From: Heterobilharzia americana
Taxonomy: Eukaryota > Platyhelminthes > Trematoda > Strigeidida > Schistosomatidae
Assembly: GCA_944470555.2 (NCBI GenBank)
Contig: OX104128.1
Span: 45,491,920-45,555,919, forward strand
Length of the DNA stretch: 64,000 bases
Direction: 5' to 3'
Shown: positions 58,701 through 64,000 of the stretch, one piece after another
Position numbering within the stretch: the first letter of the stretch is position 1
Layout of the letters: each line of letters begins with the position of its first letter
Notes under the pieces: model-generated
Database searches by the model: none
What the model saw: only the letters and a program-made list of their open reading frames with translations
What the model was told of the DNA's origin: nothing
Position numbers and translations under genes: made by a program

Positions 58701-60606
58701 TAGTCATGTTGTGTGATTTATGTGTGTGGATTGAGACGGTAGAAACTTTTTTCATAAAAGATTAACAGTACTAGTCAGTATGTTTTAGAACTTTACATCA
58801 TTAGTTACTTGTGAGTACTCCTAGGTGTAGGTGACTACTGCATCATGTTCTTCTCACAAAAGGACTAAACAATTTACTTCTAGAATTGTAACCAGCATTC
58901 GTTAAGATGGAAATCATAGTGTTGTCTGTTATCGGATAAATTATGCTCATAGTTGAGAAATGCTTCGTTCCTCCTTTAAATTGAAGATAAGTTACTGGTT
59001 GGTCTCTCTCACATGATTCTGTCTAATCTATATTACCAATTTTCCTTAAAGCTTGTCTTTATCGTACTTATGACGTTTTCGTCATACTGCCAGGGCTTTT
59101 GCTAACGCCTGAATTTTGAAAGCCGGTCATTAGTTGCGCATGTGGACTTGCATCAAGATATCTGAGGATATAGGTGTAAAACTTCGGCGCTGTGCTAGAA
59201 TTTAACTCCATATTAGATTTGTTTATTTGATTTATAACACAGTGACATAGTATTATTTGCTTGATGACGTTTCGAGCATAAATTATTGCTCATAATCATG
59301 TCAATGTAATTACATAACTTTCAATATTTAATTTTTATAGTTGTCACCTCATATTCGTAGTAAAATCTTCCATATCTCTGGTATAGGTGTTGGATCATTT
59401 GTATTACACATGTTTTGAGTGTTGATTCGATGAACCAAGATTCAGTGTTCAATCTCTCTATCCATCTAATTATATCGGAATTAAGTATAATGGTTTTATC
59501 TCATCCTATTATGTGGTTGTGTGTTAATGCATGCATTGCAACAGCCACCCACCCACACAATAGGGTGGGATAAAACCATTGTACTTAGTTCCTATATAAT
59601 TAGATGGATAGAGAGATTGAACACTGAGTCTTGGTTCATCGAATCAACACTCGAAACACGTGTAATACAAATGATCCAACACCTATACCAGAGATATGGA
59701 AGATTTTACTACGAATAAAAACAAATCATATAAGGTGACATAACTATAAAAATTAAATGTTAAAAGTTGTGTAAATACACTGATATGATTATGAGCAATA
59801 ATCTATGCTCGAAACGTCATCAAGCAAATAATGGTATATCACTGTTTACTTCTTGGCTTCTCTAAGAACAGACAGGAAGAAAAGTGAGGATGCCTATCAA
59901 GAGTTTCTGCGTAAAAAATATATTTTGTGCTGAGATTTGAATGCTGTAGAAGTGTGGCTATGCGCCTAATGAGGTTACCTCAACCTGAAACCTTATTTCG
60001 ATGAAGATAAACCGTAAGAACTGAAAGCTTTCGCGTGAACAGATGACCTTCACCAACCAATAACAGCGATTCCAACTGAACTACCACTAACATAACAAAT
60101 GATATCTACCCGATATAACGGGGTACTAAAATCACCATTTAGAAGATTAGTTCCTGAAACGGAACATGGTTTTATGTCAACAGTATGTTTTAGCATTGTA
60201 TAGATGCAACATCATGAAAACCACACTACATGAATTTTCAATGAACTAGTTGTCATTGTGTATAACAAAGAGATAGGAGTAGATGCCAGCATATTGCACA
60301 AGGATGAATTTCGTCATGAATACAACAAATTACTATAGTTGTTTGCTGAAGGTCATCTTTCAGTACAGAGGTTTTTGTTTCTCATGTTTTAACTTCCCTT
60401 CCTGTTTATGTGACTGATTTTGGAATCAGTGTAATGCTAAACTCATTTCTCACTAACTACATAACTGTTACTTTGAATTTTCTATTTCATTAACAGATCA
60501 ACGACTGCACAAATGGTTATTTGTGCATTGCTCGATCGATTTGGTATACGAGACAATCCTCAAAAGTTTGCTTTATATGAACACACAATCGAAGGGGATC
60601 AAAAAG
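44277..60606 (+). CDS. RASSF: RASSF1/5-like Ras-association domain protein, seven exons visible, 3' end outside window
   Basis: Exons with matching phases: 44277-44697, 48859-48995, 52762-53008, 54142-54387 (tentative), about 54594-55287, 58264-58694, 60497-60606. Exons 1-2 encode a C1 zinc finger whose ligands fit the H-x12-C-x2-C-xn-C-x2-C-x4-H-x2-C-x7-C pattern (HLFCPVPLDGDTFCDHCNQP, then CHMTCHWLCKDEVTVLC). The linker is long and Ser-rich. Before the RA domain comes SPDRLKLLIKVFSMNEFGLQ, equivalent to the helix preceding the RA domain in RASSF1/5. The RA domain reads GQVRVHINLLRP, FRLPRGSTKLLHVRLSTTAQ and VICALLDRFGIRDNPQKFAL, close to RASSF1 FIKVQLKLVRP...FYLPKDAVKHLHV...LVVDDPRKFALFE. 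The rest of the RA domain and the SARAH helix expected for MST kinase binding lie beyond position 60606. Family roles are Ras/Rap effector and Hippo adaptor, inferred. At about 730 visible codons it is longer than human RASSF1 or RASSF5. Confidence 0.85.
44698..46654. other. RASSF-like intron 1, left part
   Basis: A pair of similar phrases, CTTCTTCAGAGCTGTCTAAAA (45716) and GTTCTTCAGAACTGCCTAAAA (45883), forms a weak direct repeat around a SINE-like block. Nothing else recognised. Confidence 0.4.
46655..46775 (+). repeat. Dispersed ACCGAGGTTT repeat, copy 2
   Basis: CGCTCTACCCACCGAGGTTTG, GGCAGCCAGGTATTGTCACT, CTCATTGCCTACTGCACGAC. Matches 60940-61050 (plus) and 14575-14690 (minus). It adjoins the RTE-like tail that follows and may be part of the same insertion. 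Confidence 0.65.
46776..47420 (+). pseudogene. RTE-like element, C-terminal fragment
   Basis: The plus strand reads VKQPLNVKEMRRLQMFGHHC near 46801, the degraded form of the ETWPLRVEDMRRL..FDHRC block. SVDEVVNLQRFKWLGHVLRL near 46946 is clear. A shift-ridden tail with DLSGANVS (from a QWR motif) follows, and a 3' UTR to about 47420. Confidence 0.75.
47665..47835 (+). repeat. Smα-like SINE with partly deleted hammerhead
   Basis: A tRNA-like head (CACTGACCTAGTGGATAAGAC, then TTTGATGTTTAGACCGATGG) is followed by GGTGTCCAGCTGAAATAGGACGAAA and TACGCTTCTTGGATTCCACC. Against the family, the stretch TGAGTCCC of the core and stem II is missing, so stem II cannot form. GAAA and the cleavage strand remain. 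Confidence 0.72.
47836..48858. other. RASSF-like intron 1, right part
   Basis: Nothing recognised apart from the polypyrimidine tract of the exon 2 acceptor. Confidence 0.5.
48859..48995 (+). CDS. RASSF: RASSF-like exon 2: second half of C1 finger
   Basis: TCTGTCAG acceptor, phase 1 in, phase 0 out at GTGAGT. Encodes CHMTCHWLCKDEVTVLC, then DEDAKCIHQTAEESPFLAEV. The intron of 4.2 kb before it holds an RTE tail and a hammerhead repeat. Confidence 0.88.
49190..49265 (+). repeat. tRNA-like SINE head
   Basis: GGATCTGTAGCTCATTAGAT (A-box-like) and GTGAGTTTGAACCCC (B-box-like) lie at tRNA spacing. The acceptor and anticodon stems do not pair well, so this is a tRNA-derived repeat and not a functional tRNA gene. 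Confidence 0.5.
49687..49747. repeat. (AT)n microsatellite
   Basis: Pure AT tract of about 61 bp in RASSF-like intron 2. Confidence 0.97.
49965..50215 (-). pseudogene. SR2-like RTE, extreme C-terminus and tail
   Basis: The minus strand reads TLRRWYEEETKACGQSWSQF near 50115, then ATEALCSTRNPRD at about 50005, ending with an AT-rich tail. This is the LRR-x-x-E...W-x-x-x-E..A...W...VxALCS end of SR2-like RTEs. Only about 250 bp survived 5' truncation. Confidence 0.75.
50878..50965 (-). repeat. tRNA-like sequence, left arm of inverted pair
   Basis: The reverse complement matches the tRNA-like unit at 51048-51125, including the block around AAACCCGGTG and the following flank AAATTTCCATTTCACC. 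More diverged than the right copy. Confidence 0.6.
51048..51125 (+). repeat. tRNA-like sequence, right arm of inverted pair
   Basis: GGGTCTCGTAGTTCAGTTGG, TAGAGGATCGGCC, GGAAACCCGGTGATCGC, TGGTCCGAATCCCGC and a 3' GTGACCC that pairs with the 5' GGGTCTC at six of seven positions. A box and B box are good. The anticodon loop reads CGGAAAC, without the invariant T33, and the T stem has a mismatch, so it is likely a tRNA pseudogene or SINE head. Confidence 0.6.
51130..52761. other. RASSF-like intron 2, right part
   Basis: No feature recognised apart from the acceptor of exon 3. Confidence 0.5.
52762..53008 (+). CDS. RASSF: RASSF-like exon 3: acidic linker
   Basis: Acceptor GCATAAACAG, phase 0 in. 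VSNQLCQLSTYLENDEKSTF through EVTAEINSP. The donor GTTAGT at 53009 gives phase 1 out; without it a stop follows at once. Codon use and lack of repeats support real coding. Confidence 0.75.
53009..54141. other. RASSF-like intron 3
   Basis: Nothing recognised. A frame after TTTGTTACAG at 54020 stays open in phase 1 for 33 codons to a GTAAGC, but it encodes an atypical hydrophobic string and was not called. Confidence 0.45.
54142..54387 (+). CDS. RASSF: RASSF-like exon 4 (tentative) with Asn run
   Basis: An open segment that fits phase 1 in (acceptor TTTAGGTAG) and phase 1 out (weak donor GTGTGT). It contains AKLNERLLQASQIERMVVIH and a run of Asn from (AAT)n at 54319-54345, ending GLFTRLRKSS. 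Phase agreement with both neighbours supports it, but the donor is weak and the (AAT)n tract is length-prone. It may be alternative or non-coding. Confidence 0.45.
54319..54345. repeat. (AAT)n microsatellite
   Basis: GATAATAATAATAATAATAAT tract that encodes consecutive Asn in the tentative exon 4. Length variation here would change the Asn count without shifting the frame. Confidence 0.9.
54594..55287 (+). CDS. RASSF: RASSF-like exon 5: Ser-rich linker, with apparent frameshift
   Basis: The strong acceptor CTGTTTTCAG at 54593 starts a coding-like stretch (QQHFKSINRDSNQSYKLV) in phase 1 that meets a stop at 54650. One base later the main frame is open (NDKISVQQQNVEYVETFTGS) to the AAT/GTAAGA donor at 55287, phase 0. 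A missing base near 54650 would join them. Alternatively the exon starts at 54635 or 54668, both also phase 1. It ends with SPDRLKLLIKVFSMNEFGLQ before the RA domain. Confidence 0.72.
55288..56189. other. RASSF-like intron 5, left part
   Basis: Nothing recognised. Confidence 0.5.
56190..56645 (-). pseudogene. RTE-like element, C-terminal fragment
   Basis: The minus strand reads GDLDMPSHHLPQGVILSKVG near 56608, TWHQYVKYLAIVLSHVGRCR near 56520, and a 3' UTR with TGCTATTGTGAGGTATGGCA and GACATTCTACGTTGATTTTG that parallels the tails at 20.6 and 27.35 kb. Confidence 0.75.
56646..58263. other. RASSF-like intron 5, right part
   Basis: Nothing recognised. The polypyrimidine tract before exon 6 is at the right edge. 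Confidence 0.5.
58264..58694 (+). CDS. RASSF: RASSF-like exon 6: RA domain N-terminus with acidic insert
   Basis: TTCCTTTTACAG acceptor, phase 0 in, phase 2 out (GTAAGT). Encodes CDCEGQVRVHINLLRP (RA strand 1), then an insert of about 90 residues with DEREDEEEEEEEAENDDD and Asn/Ser-rich sequence, then FRLPRGSTKLLHVRL (strand 2). In human RASSF1/5 the equivalent loop is short. Confidence 0.88.
58695..59217. other. RASSF-like intron 6, left part
   Basis: Nothing recognised. Confidence 0.5.
59218..59846. repeat. Long palindrome of two PLE 3' ends, head to head
   Basis: Two arms of about 310 bp meet at AATGCATGCATT (59526-59537). The right arm on the plus strand encodes IERLNTESWFIESTLETRVI, matching the PLE C-terminus RERLITESLFIEST at 13.79 kb, then a 3' region with CGAAACGTCATCAAGCAAATAA. 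The left arm is its reverse complement with scattered mismatches and small indels. Both PLE ends therefore point outward from the centre. It lies in RASSF-like intron 6. Confidence 0.88.
59847..60496. other. RASSF-like intron 6, right part
   Basis: Nothing recognised before the exon 7 acceptor. Confidence 0.5.
60497..60606 (+). CDS. RASSF: RASSF-like exon 7: RA domain core
   Basis: CATTAACAG acceptor completes the Leu codon from exon 6. Encodes STTAQMVICALLDRFGIRDN, PQKFALYEHTIEGDQK, donor AAG/GTTGGT, phase 1. No later exon was found up to position 64000. Confidence 0.87.
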
Positions 60607-60939
60607 GTTGGTTAAATTAACATGAAATGGTACCATTTTTCATATTTTGCCTAATACCTATTTAGCTGTGAATGTGTACTAGAGTGCAAAAAACAAAGCA
60701 TGTGGTACTGCTTCAGAAAACTTATCTGACAACTGGTAACTTGTTGGTTAGGTCTTAGTATTTTGCTTATCCATAGACTAAGCATAATTCATTCCGTCGG
60801 TTTGGATTGTAGTAATTTTCGTCTGGCTTTTGATGAGTCAGAAATGTATCTCGCTTTTAAATGATGGCCATTAACTACTATTTACCAAGCTCATTGGTTT
60901 AAAGAGATGACTTTCAAACATTGGGTCATGGGTTAGAAC

Positions 60940-61050
60940 GCCGCCCCACTTACCGAGGTTTGGGCAACCAAGCAGTATCGTATGCTCTCACACAATATGT
61001 ATGGCTCATTGCCTACTGCACAAATGTGCACAGGGTTACTGAGTAAGCGC
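60940..61050 (+). repeat. Dispersed ACCGAGGTTT repeat, copy 3
   Basis: CGCCCCACTTACCGAGGTTTG, GGCAACCAAGCAGTATCGTA, CTCATTGCCTACTGCACAAA. Same order as 46655-46775. Confidence 0.65.
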
Positions 61051-61839
61051 AACATTTACTAAGTTTATCGTGGCTTTGAATGTGGGATTATAAAAGGTCC
61101 TTGTAAACTGTTATAAAATCTGATGTAAAGTTACTTTGTTGGTGAAATAGAGTTGTGGTTCAGTGGTTTAGACAATGCTTGCTCCTATGCTGAATCATGC
61201 CTTCGTTCCATCTATCTATGTAACTGGGCTTTTTCTCCTACCATATTTATATTATGTGGCTGTAAATGCAGTAAATAAGGTTGGCAATAACCTGTTTCAT
61301 GACTGTCGTAATCGCCATTGTGCCAGACATTTCTTGTTTCATGTCGTTTTCAGTGACTGTAAACTACTGCGTTCACAAGAAGCGTGCGAAAATGAAACTC
61401 AGCGTTTGATTGAATTATATTTCAGCAACCATTGGTGCATTCTCTTTTTATTTTTTACTACAGTTCGTAATAGAATAGTGGCGAAAAACTTACAGTTATG
61501 ACTTATCGTTAGAGAGTCTGAAGAACCTTCATAATTTGATGGTTCTCAAACAAGTTTAAATAAAAAGCACGAAATTTCACACTATAATCACAAAAGCGTT
61601 GAAATATTTTCGTTCTTGTATAAAATCTGGATAACGGGTTGAATACCTGGATGTCATTTCCTAGTTCACTATAGTATTAGAAATTCACAGTTATTCGCTT
61701 AAAATTATGTGTTTTGGTTCATTTTCATCATCAGCTTTTTAGTCTTTAATGTTACTAACAATCATGAAAATCTTTATATTTTACCTGGAATTTGGAAATG
61801 ATTCATAAAACACCTCAATTGATAATAATAATGGATAGT
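61051..61839. other. Sequence after RASSF-like exon 7
   Basis: An open frame of 108 codons (61175-61501, plus) shows no domain and no continuation of the RA domain. No exon called. Confidence 0.45.
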
Positions 61840-62000
61840 GGATAGCAATGGGGTCCAAGATGCGCGTTTCGTTCCATTTAGGACTCGTCAGTTGCATGTA
61901 CTTGCCTCCTAGTGGGTTATTTTTTTCCTATGAAGATTGGGACCCAGAACCAATCACTTCAAACGCCACAGCGTTATCTGTTAGACCAATGAGTCATGAT
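61840..62000 (-). repeat. Smα-like SINE with near-complete hammerhead
   Basis: The minus strand has a tRNA-like head (GGTCTAACAGATAACGCTGTG, GTTTGAAGTGATTGG), then ATGCAACTGACGAGTCC, TAAATGGAACGAAAC and GCGCATCTTGGACCCC. CUGA-GA core, GAAA and a cleavable AUC site are all present. Stem II GUCC...GGAAC carries one extra base. This is the copy most likely to keep activity. Confidence 0.8.
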
Positions 62001-62129
62001 AGCCACTCTTTATACAACGGGTACAGTATAGTGCTTTATGTTATAGCCTGTAGATCAGCCATTATTCGTACAAAGGCTCCTGTCTGGATTCCTCTTAGTT
62101 GCCAGCATTTTCTAGTTTGATATTGATGA

Positions 62130-62210
62130 TGGATAGTGAATAGCCGTGGAATCCAGGATGCATGTTCCACCTTATCTAGGACTCGTCAGCTGCAATAGCC
62201 TACCTCTGAG
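62130..62210 (-). repeat. Smα-like repeat, second hammerhead on same strand
   Basis: Minus strand: GCAGCTGACGAGTCCTAGATA, AGGTGGAACATGCATCCTGG, ATTCCACGGCTATTCACTATCC. The GAAA box reads GAAC. It lies about 285 bp from the hammerhead at 61846, on the same strand, with the same GGATAGTG-type flank. Confidence 0.7.
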
Positions 62211-62802
62211 TTGGTGATGTTTTGATAAGTTAAGGTGTTCAGTTAAATTTGAACATATTTATCTAATAAGTGACTTTATCCCAAGAATTTGAATTATTCT
62301 CGCCCTCCCTTACTAGTGATTCTCTGTTCATTTGCCGTTTATTCGTGTCCATTATACAATAGTTTTGTGATGGACTAGTTGAATTCACAAATTTTACAGG
62401 CTATTTTCTATTTTCCTGAATATGACATACAATTCAGTGAATATTGTTAGCAGGTTAGATCATTAACTAGTTTGATATAGATTTGAGTTCATAATGAACT
62501 ATGGACTAGATATCTTTTCCTAACAAAGAATGGTTCCTTCATACTTATTGGTTCCAAAGTGTTGTATCTGGATGTGCAAATAGGAAGGGTTAACGGAAAA
62601 TTGGACACCGCTTCATCAGTTCACCCATAGTTTGTGGCAAAATATGAAATATGCCTACTTGAATTTAGTTTGGGGTTTTGTGACAGGTCTTATATTACTT
62701 ATGTCCATCTGAGACTATGCTTTGTACGGTTGTTTAGGTCAATGTATCAAATTTGATTAATTTAATTGGTTGATAAACACAAAGACGAAGAGTGATATAA
62801 TC

Positions 62803-62829
62803 TGTGTGTGTTTGTGTGTGCGTGTGTGT
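62803..62829. repeat. GT-rich microsatellite
   Basis: Interrupted (GT)n: TGTGTGTGTTTGTGTGTGCG and continuing. Confidence 0.85.
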
Positions 62830-64000
62830 ACATATGGGTAAGAGAAAAGCAACATGCATCAGTGAAAAGCTGCTTATACTGATACCTGTAATTAACTGAT
62901 AGGAAAAAATTAGGTTTTTATATTCTCTGATAAAAATACATATGAGTTTTGGACTACACAGAAAACTGGAATTAAAACGAATAAAAATCCGTAACTATGA
63001 TTGACCGCATAAACAGAAGTTATACAGTTGGAATTTATTCAATTGATTTTACTTTTTCCTTAGAAAAAGCGCTTGGTTACTTTAAGATCATCTTTCGCTT
63101 CTGTTTAGTTAATCTAAATTTTGTTTTTGTGCGTTTCACTTCTGTTTGATCCATTACTGTCGAATTGTCCTAATAACCTTTACAGCATGTAAAAAGGTAT
63201 GCTATTTCTATGTGCTACAATTGTTATTCCTTTCTTATTGTGCAAAATTTCTAAAATGTTACATTAATTCCCATACTTTTGTGTTTCTATGTGTGTGTTT
63301 TTAGGGTTCATCCTCTTTAGATGTTTTAATATTTTGGTAATTATTTTTTTTTTCAGATTAGGATAGTTAATTAACGTTACCTTTTTATGCAACTTTATGA
63401 AATTTCGTATGAAAGTTACCATGTGGCCTGATTCATTCATCATCCACCATTGCTATAAAGCTATTACTTTTCAGGTCATTTGTAGGTAATTGAGAGTAGA
63501 AATTTGTATTCTTTTTCATGTAAAAGAGATAAAGACCAAACATTATTGTCACAACTAATGAATGACCATGGCAGATTGTTCCATATGATTTAGGGATGAT
63601 TCACCGTTTCACTTCCCTGACTCTTCTCATAGTAATTGGACGTAGAGGTTAGAGTCTATTTCGAGTTGAGTACATTTCGACTACTTAAACTACTTCTTAG
63701 TTGGTTTTATTAACTACAACTATTTATGGCTTATAACCTGTTCCTTTTCTGCAGTGAGTTGGTATTATTGATCTCAGCTTCTTACTCAAGAAGTTACATC
63801 ATTTATGAGTTATTACTGAGCATTAAGGACGCCTTTCATCAGTTTAGCCATTAATTTATAACGCCATTTGATGACAGATCTTTTTCAAAAAGCCTGATTT
63901 CACTGAACTGAAGTATTTTAATATCCTATTGTAACTTTTTGTCGTAAATATTATAAATACGTTGTAGGCAGTTGACGAGTACTGTCGGAAAAATAAAATG
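62830..64000. other. Sequence without recognised feature
   Basis: Several polypyrimidine-CAG sites (for example TTTTTTTTTCAG near 63357) are followed by early stops in all useful phases, so no further RASSF-like exon was called. Confidence 0.45.

Noticed and set aside
61175..61501. Plus-strand open frame of 108 codons after RASSF-like exon 7
   Set aside because: Does not continue the RA domain in any phase, has no suitable acceptor, and its composition is hydrophobic and AT-driven.
1..64000. CRISPR array, bacterial operon or viral genome
   Set aside because: No regularly spaced direct repeats, no prokaryotic gene packing, and all RT sequences fit PLE or non-LTR retroelements with no capsid or envelope gene.

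Overview
The window looks like nuclear DNA of a schistosome-type blood fluke (Trematoda). The DNA is AT-rich, with split genes, long introns and a heavy load of old retroelements. The repeat mix fits this group: Penelope-like elements (PLEs) with GIY-YIG remnants, RTE- and CR1/Jockey-type non-LTR elements, and small tRNA-headed repeats carrying hammerhead-ribozyme cores (Smα type). Species cannot be fixed from the sequence alone. No rRNA, CRISPR array or bacterial-type operon is visible.

Two host genes are supported by exon-by-exon splice logic. (1) On the minus strand, 29074 down to 22439, is a complete seven-exon gene for a CTTNBP2/CTTNBP2NL-like protein: an N-terminal CortBP2 coiled-coil domain, then a long Ser/Pro-rich tail with no ankyrin repeats. 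Its last intron (28046-23487) holds a nest of RTE fragments. (2) On the plus strand, from 44277 to beyond the right edge, is a RASSF1/5-like gene: a C1 zinc finger split over exons 1-2, a low-complexity linker, and a Ras-association (RA) domain beginning in exon 6 and running off the window after exon 7. Members of these two families meet in the same pathway (STRIPAK phosphatase complex and Hippo/MST kinase signalling), so their proximity is worth noting. It may be chance.

Layout: 1-3.4 kb holds a decayed PLE with readable RT and GIY-YIG domains. 3.4-8.0 kb holds a palindrome, two Smα-like hammerhead repeats, two copies of another SINE and a decayed PLE tail. 8.2-10.4 kb is a decayed RTE-like element, and 12.2-13.9 kb a younger frameshifted PLE. 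15.7-16.4 kb is the C-terminal part of a LINE on the minus strand. 16.4-22.4 kb is mostly featureless, with one RTE tail. 22.4-29.1 kb is the CTTNBP2-like gene. 29.5-44.1 kb is a dense graveyard of SR2-like RTE, CR1-like and unnamed repeats, including a 443-bp segment present twice without a visible difference. 44.3-64 kb is the RASSF-like gene, with SINEs, RTE tails, tRNA-like sequences and a roughly 630-bp palindrome made from two PLE 3' ends in its introns.

Retroelement family names were assigned by eye from conserved protein motifs. Clade assignments and species-level names need a database search.
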